Shown here piece by piece: positions 54,952-64,000 of a stretch of 64,000 bases of DNA. How positions within the stretch are numbered: the stretch's first letter is position 1; every line of letters starts with the position of its first letter. Position numbers and translations under genes: made by a program. The notes under the pieces are model-generated. The model did no database searches, was not told the DNA's origin, and was given only the letters and a program-made list of their open reading frames with translations. The stretch comes from WTAW01 sp964406575 (GTDB lineage Bacteria; Acidobacteriota; Aminicenantia; Aminicenantales; Aminicenantaceae), in assembly GCA_964406575.1 (NCBI GenBank), contig CAYOSH010000014.1, positions 40,528 to 104,527 of the forward strand, written 5' to 3'.

Positions 54952-55536
54952 TTTTACATCCTGTTTATCTTATGATCTTTCACTAATCAGTACTACGGGT
55001 AACGTAAGGAAAAGTTCCATGAATAACAATCAGAGGAATGAGTCTTACACCTCCCTTCCCGGAGGCTAGGACTCTGCTTTCTGAGCGATTTCCTTTCTGC
55101 CCTAGCTCTATGGATAACTCCAATGCTTAAGATTCTGCCTTGCAGCGGTCACTTTTCACCTAAAATCGTATGGACCATTACCGTGTTCAGAATCTCTTGC
55201 TCCAGAGTTTTCTTTGATGTCTTTGGAGAAAATAATCATACATACCAGCTTACCGGACTAAGGAGTTCCCTGATATACGCTTCAAAGGCAGGGCAGGCGG
55301 TGTTGTCATCAGAGAATTTGTTTGTCAATCTTCCATGAAAATAGGGATAACGCTGAACAGACTAACAAATAGAAAAACCAATAAAAGCTCAAAGCCTTAT
55401 CGGAAACATTTGACTATCCTCATAATAAGTAATAAATAATAAGTGATAAAAAAAAGCGAAATTTGGGGATGATAAGCAACCACACAATTCTATCTTACAG
55501 GCCATGCTCACAAGCACACTCATACCTTGATTTCAA
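54952..55536. other. 585-base gap, no recognisable gene
   Basis: Apart from the 12-base tandem duplication at its left edge and a weak promoter-like pair (TTGACT 55410-55415 and TAAATA 55433-55438) for the next gene, I see no gene, RNA or repeat. A 71-codon frame at 55123-55338 has no protein-like features. Confidence 0.4.
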
Positions 55537-57168
55537 ATGAAAAAACCCATAGGGAGCGCATTTCTTAAAAAAGAAAAAAATCTTAACGTTATTCTTTTGA
55601 TCTTCGTGTTCAGTCTTGTGTTAAACCTGACTTTCAATAGACCCTTCATCTTGGATGCCGATGAAGCTCATATGATACGGAGAACAATGGCTGTCATGTC
55701 CGGCGAGCTGCCTCTTGTGGATTTTACATTCTTTACCTACAACCCTGGAATATATTTTTTACTCGCTTCACTTTTCTGGCTTTTTTCACCTTCCATGATC
55801 GCGGCCAGGCTCTTGTGGGTGGCTTTTCGCTGTATCATTAACATCCTTACATACGTGACAGCGAGGCGAACCATGCCTCCTCTTTTCGCACTAGTTCCTG
55901 TTGCTATCGTATCTTTTGTTCCCTGTGCGGCCTATAAATCCTTTTACCCTCTTTTTATTTTAGCAAACCTCTATATGCTTATCCGCTTTGTGGCTGAATT
56001 TGAAAAAAAATGGCTGCTTCTGTCTGGACTCATGACAGGTATCACATTCTGGTTCCGCCAAGATATCGGAGGATTTTCGGCTCTATGTTTTGGGATTAGT
56101 ATTATTATCCACAAAAGCTCTCAACTAAGATCACCCCATACTCCAGTTTTAACTCAGTTCAGAATATTCATCACCGAAACTTTCAAATCAATCGGCGCTT
56201 ATGCTTCAATGGTCATCCTGGGCTTTTCTCCTGTATTCGTTTACTATACGATTCGATCTCAGGGCTATAATCTGATCTATCAAATGGCCATCGGCCGTCC
56301 GTCTCAGGAATTAGCGATTAGGACAAGCGATCGATATCATTTTCCTAATATCACAGAGATATTCCATCTTCCCGTTCACTGGGATGTTGTCTTCCTCTGG
56401 TTTCCCCTTTTTTTATTTTTTATTATTCTTGTTTTTTTGGTCGATCGACGGCTCAAACAGAGCTTCCGTCCCCGCGAGAATTGGTATGTATTTGTTACTC
56501 TTTTGATGGCATTTTTCACTTTTTACCAGACTTTTATTTATCCAAACTACGAAAGGATCCTGGAAAACGGTGTTATCATTTATATCCTCATCGGATACAT
56601 GGTTTACAGAATCTTTTCAGGGTCATCAAAATCCATAGACCCTAATTCGCGACGCCGGTCAACCGGGCTTATCCTAAAGGCGTTTTTAATCGCTGCTCTC
56701 CTGCTGTTCCCAACTTGGTTTACCTATTACGGATTGACCAAAAAAAGTGTCAATGACCGCCTAATGGTTCGGCGCGATAATGATGTGATTAAATCCAACT
56801 TTGGTGTTTGGCTGCCCAAACAACAAACGAGACACAAGATACAAGGAGTCGTTAAATTCACAAGAGAAAAGAACAAGAGAGGCGAGCCAATCCTTTTCAT
56901 TCAAAGTTACCTTGTCTATTTCTACGCAGACCCAAAAAATTTGGAAGTGATGAACATATCCATAAAACATTTCTCAGAGGAAAACTTGATCAGCGATATG
57001 AGAATATTAAATCCGAAATTCATTGCAGTAGAAAATTGGGCGTATAATTCTCTAGATAGACTTCCTCAGACTTTCCATGTGTGGTTTGAGCGTAAGTACA
57101 GGCTTATCGCACACAAAGATAGCTACAGCATTTACACCCAAAAAAAACGAAAAAAATTGTCAGGATAA
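55537..57168 (+). CDS. Membrane glycosyltransferase, GT39/ArnT-like (GT-C fold)
   Basis: The 543-residue protein has about 11 membrane helices. The first external loop has the GT-C acidic motif, FILDADEAHMIRRTMAVMSG, followed by LPLVDFTFFTYNPGIYFLLA. Such enzymes move a sugar from polyprenyl phosphate to a lipid or protein on the periplasmic side. A soluble domain of about 120 residues follows the last helix (HKIQGVVKFTREKNKRGEPI onwards), probably in the periplasm. Substrate unknown. A single-gene unit. Confidence 0.8.
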   Translation: MKKPIGSAFLKKEKNLNVILLIFVFSLVLNLTFNRPFILDADEAHMIRRTMAVMSGELPLVDFTFFTYNPGIYFLLASLFWLFSPSMIAARLLWVAFRCIINILTYVTARRTMPPLFALVPVAIVSFVPCAAYKSFYPLFILANLYMLIRFVAEFEKKWLLLSGLMTGITFWFRQDIGGFSALCFGISIIIHKSSQLRSPHTPVLTQFRIFITETFKSIGAYASMVILGFSPVFVYYTIRSQGYNLIYQMAIGRPSQELAIRTSDRYHFPNITEIFHLPVHWDVVFLWFPLFLFFIILVFLVDRRLKQSFRPRENWYVFVTLLMAFFTFYQTFIYPNYERILENGVIIYILIGYMVYRIFSGSSKSIDPNSRRRSTGLILKAFLIAALLLFPTWFTYYGLTKKSVNDRLMVRRDNDVIKSNFGVWLPKQQTRHKIQGVVKFTREKNKRGEPILFIQSYLVYFYADPKNLEVMNISIKHFSEENLISDMRILNPKFIAVENWAYNSLDRLPQTFHVWFERKYRLIAHKDSYSIYTQKKRKKLSG

Positions 57169-57308
57169 TTGATATTTTTTTAAGGTTCCGTAAAAACTCG
57201 TCTAAATCTTGCTCCCTGCACATATCGATAAATTACACTGTTTGCAATCAATTACGAAAAAAGGGAAAATAGGCACCGTTACGCGCAAAAATTCCGAAGG
57301 CATCGACG

Positions 57309-57545
57309 ATGCAGAAAAAAGATGTTCAAGTCCGGGCCGACGATTGGGTCGATGAAAACACTCCTCTGACACGGTTGTTTAACGAAGAAGAGTTAGAGGC
57401 GGCAGATTTTGGCACGCCCATCCAGCTACATCTTGAAATCCGAAAAACTCTTGCGGACAGAGACAGCGCCAGCTATGCCTGCATGAGTATGGCCGAACTT
57501 GATAGAGCCTATACAAACCCGCTCAAATTTTTTAGAGAGCATTGA
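57309..57545 (+). CDS. Small conserved-looking hypothetical protein
   Basis: The 78-residue protein is soluble, without signal or membrane segment. The composition is protein-like (LTRLFNEEELEAADFGTPIQ, then YACMSMAELDRAYTNPLKFF). I do not recognise it. A GAAGG site lies 8-12 bases before ATG 57309. AlkD follows after about 80 bases on the same strand, so they may share a transcript. Confidence 0.55.
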   Translation: MQKKDVQVRADDWVDENTPLTRLFNEEELEAADFGTPIQLHLEIRKTLADRDSASYACMSMAELDRAYTNPLKFFREH

Positions 57546-57623
57546 AAATAACAATCGTGAACCAAAGCAAATGACTTCGTAAGTGGAAGAGTTTCAATCC
57601 AGATTTAAGGAGGAATTATTCGC

Positions 57624-58304
57624 ATGGGTTCTGCCGAAGACGTTCTTAAAAAATTGAAGGCAAATGCTAACCCTGATCAGGTGGGAGGAATGGCCCTGTA
57701 CGGAATGACTGCGGAGCGAAGATTAGGAGTCAAAGTTCCTGACATGCGGCAGATTGCCAAAGAAGTGGGAAAAGATCACGAGTTAGCCCTTGAATTGTGG
57801 AAGACAAAAATTCCAGAGGCACAGATAGTCGCCGCACTGGTGGGGGAGTCTGAGAAGCTAACAGAAGCGCAGATGGAGGACTGGGTCAAGGATCTTAATT
57901 CTTGGGATGTCTGCGACCAATTGTGCATGAATCTTTTCGACAAAAGCCCCCTGGCCTTAAAGAAGATCCGCGATTGGTCCACGCGGGAAGAGGAGTTCGT
58001 CAAGAGAGCGGCTTATGCGTTGATTGCCTGTCTGGCCTTACATGACAAAGAGGCCGAAGACGAAGTATTCCTTGAGCTTCTGCCGGTCATTAAGCGGGGA
58101 GCCACAGATGAAAGAAACTTTGTCAAAAAGGCCGTGAATTGGGCACTCAGACATATCGGGAAAAGGAACGCTTCTTTGAACAAGGCGGCTATTAGGACAG
58201 CTGAAGATATCAAACAGATGAATTCCAAAGCTGCCCGCTGGATCGCATCCGATGCCATCCGAGAGCTCACAAGCGAAAACGTCCAAAAAAGGTTGAAAAA
58301 ATAG
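57624..58304 (+). CDS. DNA alkylation repair protein, AlkD-like HEAT-repeat glycosylase
   Basis: This 226-residue all-helical protein belongs to the AlkD family of HEAT-repeat DNA glycosylases that remove positively charged alkylated bases. It contains YGMTAERRLGVKVPDMRQIA, LWKTKIPEAQIVAALVGES, WVKDLNSWDVCDQLCMNLF (the conserved WDxCD segment lining the active site) and a C-terminal VKKAVNWALRHIGKRNASLN. Length is typical. AAGGAGG lies about ten bases before ATG 57624. It is probably cytoplasmic and unlinked to other repair genes here. Confidence 0.88.
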   Translation: MGSAEDVLKKLKANANPDQVGGMALYGMTAERRLGVKVPDMRQIAKEVGKDHELALELWKTKIPEAQIVAALVGESEKLTEAQMEDWVKDLNSWDVCDQLCMNLFDKSPLALKKIRDWSTREEEFVKRAAYALIACLALHDKEAEDEVFLELLPVIKRGATDERNFVKKAVNWALRHIGKRNASLNKAAIRTAEDIKQMNSKAARWIASDAIRELTSENVQKRLKK

Positions 58305-58396
58305 GAGTGGTTTCTAAGTTTCAAAACTGCCATTCGACGAAAAAAAGAGAAAGAAAGATAATATTATAAAGTGAGACTTGACCTTTTGAAAATAGC

Positions 58397-60502
58397 ATGA
58401 CAAAAAATAGAATCCTATCACTGCTCAAAATTGCACCCTCTCTTCGATCTCTAGATTATGTCCAGAATAAAAGACAATTCCAACTGCATAAACTCCTCAC
58501 AGAGCAAAGGCACCTAAAAACTTGGGATATGAGTTTTGCCATCAAAAAAGACATTGATACAGGATTGAGGCAGATTTTTTCTGTAGATGAAGACATCTCT
58601 CATAAATTTCATGAAATGGCTGAAGACACCTCAGTCCTGGATCAAGCTGCTCAAGCCGTGAGTCGGGCCATCACAGAAGGAAAAAAAATTTTCGTTTACG
58701 GCTGTGGTTCAACAGGGCGTCTCGCTAACCAGATGGAAAGCGCAATCTGGAGGCCCTTCTGGAGAAAGCTAAAAAAAAGCAGCCTGTGGGAAAAAGTGAA
58801 GGCACCCATCCCAGAGGATATCGAAGCCCGTTTTATCGGAGAAATGACCGGTGGAGACCGCGCGCTCATCAGTGCGCTGGAAGGATTCGAAGACCTCGAG
58901 CTTGTGGGAAAATTGCAGCTTGAGGACAGGGCTGTGGAAAAGGGTGACGTGGTTTTTTGTATCACAGAGGGTGGAGAAACATCATCTGTCATAGGGGCAA
59001 TCCTAGCAGCCTTGGAGCAGTATGGGCTGCTTACAGAAGCTGCGATCCTGGATGCCAAAAACCATCTGTATTTCATCTACAACAATCCTGATGATGTGCT
59101 CATACCACTGGATAGAAGCAGACGTGTTCTCGAAAACGATGCCATCACCAAGATAAATTTGACCACCGGGCCTCAGGCCATCACTGGTTCTACACGCATG
59201 CAGGCAACAACCGCTGAGACATACGTCATCGGAATCATCCTGGAAATTGGGATTTTTACTGTTCTTAAAGACCTTTTATATGAAGATGAATTGGAAGACT
59301 TGGGATTTCTTCAGAACGTCGGATGGAGAGACAGGATGCTCGTTTTTGATGATCTCAATATACTGTTGAACGACGCGCAACAAAACATATGCAAATGGAC
59401 CGCGCTTGAGTCCAAAACTTATCGAAATAGGCATTTTGCCACGTATTTTGCCAAAGAAGCGCTCATCACAGTCTTTATCGATTGTGCCGAAAGAAGCCCC
59501 ACGTTCCATTTATTTCCCCTCGATACAGTCAGAGAAACTCAAAGAAAATGCTGGCTCCAGGTGTGGACAGAAGCCGAAGACTCCAACCAAGCTTGGGCGA
59601 GCTTTCTAAAGCGGAACTTCCATGGACTCAAGGAGGAGTTTTACAAACCTCAATTCTTGGCTCAGATCGACGATGCCTACCTTAAGGACTCTGCTCTGAA
59701 AAGCCTTCGACAGGCCGGAAACGATCAGCAATGCCTTTATGATTTTTCCTTTGGAGACAAAAACATCATAAAGAGGGGGCCCAAAAAAGGAGATCTGGGA
59801 GTTCTCGTATGTTTGGATGAAGAGATCGATGATCTTTCTAAGCCTGATTTGCCCTTTAGCCGATTTATTTGTCTCTTTAAGGAGGCCAGCGCCTCGGTGA
59901 TTCTCGTCTTGATCGATGACAGAGAACCGGGTGAGGTGAGGGATATTATTGCCTCGCTGAAACTCGACCCGCATAACGATGGGATCATTCATCTTGGTTT
60001 GCCTCGCGTGGGCGATCCATTGAATGTCAACAAACAAACACTTCTCAAAATGCTCTTGAACGGCCATTCGACAGCTGTAATGGCCTTGCTGGGAAGAGTC
60101 GTCGGCAACACCATGACTCATGTCAACCCCAGTAACCTCAAGCTCATCGGCAGAGCGACTTTTCTTATAATGAGCCATGTGAATGACACGATATCTAATG
60201 AGGAGTGGACTCAGAAATATGGCAAATTGCAGCCCATCACTTACGCTGAAGCGAATGCCATCCTGTTTGACGCCATGGAATTCGTCCTGGAACATGGCGG
60301 ACAAATCAGCGAAGTGGAACTCTCCATCATCCGGGTGTTGGAAGCTTTAAGGAAAAAACACTTCCTCAGTTGGGAAGAGACGCTTTTTGTAAAAAAAAAG
60401 ATCGGCCTTGAGAACTACTTGAAACAGCACAACCCGCGTCTCCGTCTCCGAGGCGAAATAACACGGATAAAAAAAGGTGAAGGAGATCAAAAGCAGGCAT
60501 AA
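58397..60502 (+). CDS. Two-SIS-domain protein resembling glucokinase regulatory protein and MurQ
   Basis: The 701-residue protein has a first SIS domain with GCGSTGRL (102-109), ALEGFED (160-166) and GPQAITGSTRM (258-268). These match MurQ, the N-acetylmuramic acid 6-phosphate etherase. In MurQ the last motif runs straight into LGKVYGNLM-type sequence; here the equivalent, LLGRVVGNTMTHVNPSNLK, is at residues 564-582, after nearly 300 extra residues that probably form a second SIS domain. That is the layout of animal glucokinase regulatory protein (GKRP). The MurQ catalytic pair is not clearly kept: E162 aligns, the other is uncertain. The symporter gene follows after 2 bases, suggesting shared aminosugar use or regulation; that link is inference. 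Confidence 0.75.
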   Translation: MTKNRILSLLKIAPSLRSLDYVQNKRQFQLHKLLTEQRHLKTWDMSFAIKKDIDTGLRQIFSVDEDISHKFHEMAEDTSVLDQAAQAVSRAITEGKKIFVYGCGSTGRLANQMESAIWRPFWRKLKKSSLWEKVKAPIPEDIEARFIGEMTGGDRALISALEGFEDLELVGKLQLEDRAVEKGDVVFCITEGGETSSVIGAILAALEQYGLLTEAAILDAKNHLYFIYNNPDDVLIPLDRSRRVLENDAITKINLTTGPQAITGSTRMQATTAETYVIGIILEIGIFTVLKDLLYEDELEDLGFLQNVGWRDRMLVFDDLNILLNDAQQNICKWTALESKTYRNRHFATYFAKEALITVFIDCAERSPTFHLFPLDTVRETQRKCWLQVWTEAEDSNQAWASFLKRNFHGLKEEFYKPQFLAQIDDAYLKDSALKSLRQAGNDQQCLYDFSFGDKNIIKRGPKKGDLGVLVCLDEEIDDLSKPDLPFSRFICLFKEASASVILVLIDDREPGEVRDIIASLKLDPHNDGIIHLGLPRVGDPLNVNKQTLLKMLLNGHSTAVMALLGRVVGNTMTHVNPSNLKLIGRATFLIMSHVNDTISNEEWTQKYGKLQPITYAEANAILFDAMEFVLEHGGQISEVELSIIRVLEALRKKHFLSWEETLFVKKKIGLENYLKQHNPRLRLRGEITRIKKGEGDQKQA

Positions 60503-60504
60503 AT

Positions 60505-62055
60505 ATGGGATTTACCTGTATTGATTATTTAATTGTTGTCCTGTACCTGGCAGGGGTGACTGCGTTTGGCCTTGTTGTATCCGGTAAGCAAAGGTCCACA
60601 TCTGACTATTTCCTCGGCGGCCATAATATCCCTTGGTGGGCCGTGCTCTTTTCGGTTGTCGCGACAGAAACAAGCACCCTTACCTTCATCAGCATCCCGG
60701 CCGTCGCCTACGGTGGAAACCTGACATTCCTTCAGATCACTTTCGGTTACATCCTAGGCCGTACGCTGGTGAGCCTCTTTTTCCTGCCAAGATATTTCAA
60801 GGGCCAGCTGTCAACAGCATACCAATTCCTGGGCGAGCGGTTTGGAAGCAGCATGAGGAATATCGCCAGCTCGACGTTTATGGTGACGCGGTTGCTGGCT
60901 GATGGGGTGCGTCTTTTCGCTTCGGCCATCCCCATTGCAATCATTTTTCGATTAGCAGGCATTCCCATTTCTGATCTGAATATCTATTTTCTCTCCATTC
61001 TCATCATAGCAGGAGTGACTGTTGTCTACACGATCCTGGGTGGAATCAGAGCAGTGGTGTGGATGGATGTCATCCAAATGTGTGTTTATATCGGGGGGGC
61101 ATTGCTCGCATCTGGCATTCTAATATCTCGCCTCCCCGAAGGATTGAACGGCTTATGGATTGCAGCGCAAAGTTCTGGAAAACTCCAGCTCATTCACTTT
61201 GGATTCGGTATGGGTCTCAAGGAGTTTCTTTCTCAACCCTACACATTTTTAACAGCGCTCATAGGGGGCGCGATCTTTTCGGTTGCCTCTCATGGCACGG
61301 ACCAACTTATCGTTCAGCGACTTCTCACAACTAAAAATCTTCGCTCCAGCCAGAAAGCGCTTATCGGCAGCGGGATTGTTGTGTTTCTTCAATTTGCACT
61401 TTTCCTGTTCATCGGCCTGCTCCTCTACGGATTCTATAACGGCCTGTCCCCTGCTCAGCTCGGTCTCGCGACTGTGGATGAAGTGTTTGCAAAATATATC
61501 GTGCAGGAACTCCCCTCCGGGTTCTCTGGCCTGATCGTGGCGGCTATCCTGGCAGCTGCCATGAGCACGCTGTCCTCCTCAATCAATTCCCTGGCATCAG
61601 CGACCACGCTAGACCTGTACAAACCATACTGGGGCAAGTACAATCTTCCGGAAAAAGACTTGAAGGTATCGCGCCGCATCTCCATTGCGTGGGGATTCAT
61701 CCTTACCGGGTCTGCATTTGTTTTTGCAGTGTTGCAGCTTCAGGCCCCAGGTGAACGTCCGGCAGTCGTGGAACTGGGATTAGGGATCGCATCCTACACA
61801 TACGGAGGTTTGCTCGGTGTGTTCACACTCGGAATCCTCTCCAAAAAGCTTGAACGTAATGATGCAATTATCGGGTTCTTTGCTGGGCTTATCGCCCTTC
61901 TTTTTTTAGTAAGGGGTCCGGTTCAGAATCTATTGCCGAGCCAAGGATTAACCGTCGCCTGGCCGCTCTACACTGTGATCGGCAGTACAATTGTGATCAC
62001 GGTAGGCCACCTCTCCTTTCTCATCCGAAGGGCCTTGAATAAAACAGAAATCTAG
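60505..62055 (+). CDS. Sodium:solute symporter (SSS family)
   Basis: This 516-residue membrane protein has about 13 helices and belongs to the sodium/solute symporter family. It begins CIDYLIVVLYLAGVTAFGL and contains the SSS signature region STSDYFLGGHNIPWWAVLFS, TETSTLTFISIPAVAYGG, and AAAMSTLSSSINSLASATT near the sodium site. Members take up sugars, sialic acid, amino acids or iodide with sodium. It begins 2 bases after the GKRP/MurQ-like gene stop and is surely co-transcribed with it, so an amino sugar or sugar substrate is plausible. It is convergent with the outer-membrane protein gene. Confidence 0.9.
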   Translation: MGFTCIDYLIVVLYLAGVTAFGLVVSGKQRSTSDYFLGGHNIPWWAVLFSVVATETSTLTFISIPAVAYGGNLTFLQITFGYILGRTLVSLFFLPRYFKGQLSTAYQFLGERFGSSMRNIASSTFMVTRLLADGVRLFASAIPIAIIFRLAGIPISDLNIYFLSILIIAGVTVVYTILGGIRAVVWMDVIQMCVYIGGALLASGILISRLPEGLNGLWIAAQSSGKLQLIHFGFGMGLKEFLSQPYTFLTALIGGAIFSVASHGTDQLIVQRLLTTKNLRSSQKALIGSGIVVFLQFALFLFIGLLLYGFYNGLSPAQLGLATVDEVFAKYIVQELPSGFSGLIVAAILAAAMSTLSSSINSLASATTLDLYKPYWGKYNLPEKDLKVSRRISIAWGFILTGSAFVFAVLQLQAPGERPAVVELGLGIASYTYGGLLGVFTLGILSKKLERNDAIIGFFAGLIALLFLVRGPVQNLLPSQGLTVAWPLYTVIGSTIVITVGHLSFLIRRALNKTEI

Positions 62056-62141
62056 TTTAGAAATAAAAGTCAGAAACAGCAGGTTTTATTCCAATCGGAA
62101 ATTGATTCAGCCCAAAGGCGCTATAGCTAGGCCCTGTTCAA

Positions 62142-62702
62142 TCAGAAACGAAAACCGAATCCAGCGTAGATAAAAAATCCTTCAATATTCACATTCTCTT
62201 CCAGAGGACTTATCGTACAATAACTATATCTTCCCCCCAACTCCAGGCCAAATCTTTGGAACGGGAAGAGGAGGCCAGCTTCCCCGATAAAAGCAATCCC
62301 TGTATCGCTCACGGTCCCTATCTCGTTATGCTCTCTGAGATAGGAGGGCCCCAACCCTACGCCGACATAAGGACGCACCCAGTCGAGTGGGGCATAAAAC
62401 CGGACGCCTAGATCAAGAGACCAAACATTCAGTTGAGTTTCAGCTCCTGTAAATGTCATCTGCCCTACCGAAGACAGATACCAAATACCGACTCGCGCAG
62501 TGACCACATTGCTCAAAATCCAATTCATCTCGCCGCCCATTTGAAAACTGTTCCCATAAATCTGCTTAAAATCTTGATCGATAGGAATGAAAGGCCCACC
62601 GGATATCCTGAATGCCATTTTTTGAGCGTTTGCAAATCCCGCCAAAATCACAAATATTAGAAATATCAAAATTGCCTTTTTCACAACATCGCTTCTTTCC
62701 AT
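62142..62702 (-). CDS. Outer-membrane beta-barrel protein (OMP_b-brl type)
   Basis: The 186-residue protein has a signal peptide (AILIFLIFVILAGFANAQ) and a mature barrel of about eight strands (for example RPYVGVGLGPSYLREH), ending in F (IYAGFGFRF) as outer-membrane barrels do. It resembles small OmpA/OmpW-like porins with no periplasmic domain. Function unknown. The start ATG 62702 (MERSDVVKK) could be shifted to later starts within the basic lead. It is alone on the minus strand. Confidence 0.78.
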   Translation of the reverse strand: MERSDVVKKAILIFLIFVILAGFANAQKMAFRISGGPFIPIDQDFKQIYGNSFQMGGEMNWILSNVVTARVGIWYLSSVGQMTFTGAETQLNVWSLDLGVRFYAPLDWVRPYVGVGLGPSYLREHNEIGTVSDTGIAFIGEAGLLFPFQRFGLELGGRYSYCTISPLEENVNIEGFFIYAGFGFRF

Positions 62703-63134
62703 TTACTTAATCTATCCAACGCACATGCTGATGAATCGGAATGGATCTATCGTTATCATCCCATAGAATACCATATCATTGCACTTTGTGGGAGAATTAG
62801 GGTATGCAAAAGATTTGACCGATGGACTTAGAAAGGCGGACGCTGGTGGATCGTTGTAGTAACAAAGGATGTCGCCACATCACAAAGACCGCTTCCTGAA
62901 GAGCTGCGCTAGAGGTTATTTCAGATTCGACAGTTACGTTTTGGTCGCTATCGGGCTGTGCAAGCGAATAAAAAATTTCGGCATAAATCGCTGAAAACAA
63001 CAGAGGGGAATCAAACCAACAAGATAAAACGATAAATCAGGTGTCCGATACAGGGACATCCCTCAAAGATATTCAGAGCGATTAAAGACAGTCTTTACCC
63101 TGGAATCATATATAGGGCGGTCTGCGGAATTCAA
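62703..63134. other. 432-base gap with no recognised feature
   Basis: I see no RNA gene, repeat or convincing protein between the barrel gene and the RRM gene, both on the minus strand. A 67-codon minus-strand frame at 62797-63000 lacks a ribosome site and family resemblance. The gap should contain the barrel gene's promoter; no consensus stands out. Confidence 0.35.
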
Positions 63135-63467
63135 TCAGTAGCGGCGATTGCCGAATCCGCCTCCACTGCGCCCGCCTCCACCGCGACCACCGAAACCGCC
63201 GCCGCCACGTCTGTCGCGCTTTTCAGTGCGAGGTCGTGCTTCATTGACGATTATGGTACGTCCTTTGAGCTCTTTCCCGTTCAACTCGCCGATCGCAGCC
63301 TGAGCTTCTGACTCATTAGCCATCTCAACAAAACCAAAGCCTCGCGAGATGCCGGTGAACTTATCCGTGATTATTTTTGCCGAATCGACGGCACCAAAGG
63401 CCGCAAAAGCTTCCTTCAGTTCTTCATCATTCAATTCTCGAGCCAAATTGCCTACATAAATGTTCAT
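63135..63467 (-). CDS. RNA-binding protein with one RRM and a glycine/arginine-rich tail
   Basis: The 110-residue protein has one RNA recognition motif: RNP2 IYVGNL at residues 3-8 and RNP1 RGFGFVEM at 42-49, both with the RNA-stacking aromatic residues. The last 25 residues are Gly/Arg-rich (RRGGGGFGGRGGGGRSGGGF), like bacterial cold-induced Rbp proteins and plant GRPs. Such proteins act as RNA chaperones, often cold-induced. AAGGAG lies six bases before ATG 63467. It is encoded downstream of the 5S gene on the same strand, with a leader region of about 110 bases. Confidence 0.92.
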   Translation of the reverse strand: MNIYVGNLARELNDEELKEAFAAFGAVDSAKIITDKFTGISRGFGFVEMANESEAQAAIGELNGKELKGRTIIVNEARPRTEKRDRRGGGGFGGRGGGGRSGGGFGNRRY

Positions 63468-63576
63468 AAACGTCTCCTTGTGTGAACAGAAAAAAGGGAA
63501 AGGAGAACGTTTGCTTCAGCATATTTTTCCGATCCACAATTTTTTTGTTCAGGGTAATTCAAATACTATAAAAAAA

Positions 63577-63692
<116 letters not shown>

Positions 63693-63769
63693 AAATATTC
63701 CATTAAAAATTCAAATGAGCCTTTCTCCCATCAGATAAGCATCTGATGCTTTTGCCCTGAATAAACTTT

Positions 63770-64000
63770 ATGGTCAAGCCTCACGGTCTATTAGTACTGG
63801 TTAGCTCAATCCGTTACCGGACTTACACATCCAGCCTATCAACCTCGTAGTCTACAAGGGACCTTTAGTCCCCCGAAGGGGATGGGAAATCTAATCTTGA
63901 GGCGAGTTTCCCGCTTATATGCTTTCAGCGGTTATCTCAACCAAACGTAGCTACCCAGCGATGCCCCTGGCGGGACAACTGGTACACTAGAGGTTTGTCC
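63770..64000 (-). rRNA. 23S ribosomal RNA, 3' part (runs off the window)
   Basis: The minus strand reads as the conserved 3' end of 23S rRNA, including the sarcin-ricin-proximal and terminal regions and ending in ACCGTGAGGCTTGACC. The exact 3' end (about 63770) is estimated by analogy. Order 23S-5S is standard, with a 77-base spacer. Confidence 0.95.

Noticed and set aside
62797..63000. A 67-residue minus-strand frame between the barrel and RRM genes
   Set aside because: No ribosome site, no recognisable domain and composition like non-coding DNA; kept only as part of the gap note.

Overview
The window is chromosomal DNA from a Gram-negative (diderm) bacterium of middling GC content. It carries LPS-type export (an MsbA-like ABC transporter), outer-membrane assembly genes (BamA, TamB, SurA-like), FadL-type and other beta-barrel proteins, and several lipoproteins. 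A GWxTD-TPR secreted protein, many secreted peptidases and serine hydrolases, and a DUF1015 protein beside glnS fit Candidatus Aminicenantes (OP8) or a related Acidobacteriota-type lineage. That placement is inference from gene content; the 23S fragment at 63770-64000 would settle it.

Layout: 1-5770 is one minus-strand operon (DUF465, an ASADH-like protein, ABC exporter, yicC, gmk, coaBC). A tRNA-Phe with a near-consensus promoter follows at 6056. 6302-12016 holds galU, a FadL-type porin, an Nfu iron-sulfur protein and clpB on the minus strand. 12293-18453 mixes an acidic unknown protein (+), mutS (-), and three plus-strand genes for a GT87 glycosyltransferase, a CDP-alcohol phosphatidyltransferase and a HAD hydrolase. 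18431-26236 is a minus-strand envelope operon, tamB-bamA-surA-like-fabD, with overlapping genes. 26910-35093 is another minus-strand operon: hslV-hslU, FN3 lipoprotein, FAH-family protein, transaldolase-like protein, then carboxyltransferase, biotin carboxylase and BCCP of a biotin-dependent acyl-CoA carboxylase. From 35559 on, genes are mostly single units on alternating strands: GWxTD-TPR protein, DUF1015, glnS, THEP1 NTPase, ADP-ribosylglycohydrolase, beta-lactamase-family hydrolase, prolyl oligopeptidase, serC, MFS, L-2-hydroxyglutarate oxidase, M3 peptidase, GT39-like glycosyltransferase, AlkD, a GKRP/MurQ-like two-SIS protein with a sodium symporter, a beta-barrel protein and an RRM protein. 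The window ends in the 5S and 23S genes of a minus-strand rRNA operon.

Non-coding structure is the most notable part. Two 169-bp copies of a MITE-like element (8798-8966 and 26556-26724) have terminal inverted repeats of about 23 bp and 9-bp target-site duplications, one perfect and one with 8 of 9 matching; isolated ends occur elsewhere. A second, older dispersed repeat of about 185-210 bp occurs at 12673, 26257 and, inverted, 38385. Gene decay is also visible: an amidohydrolase relic (54195), a small membrane protein broken by an in-frame TAG (37901), and a prolyl oligopeptidase without a normal N-terminus.

No CRISPR array, prophage, transposase gene or integrase is visible. Most genes are housekeeping or conserved. 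I see no clear new defence or mobile system beyond the two repeat families. The most unusual protein is the two-SIS protein at 58397.
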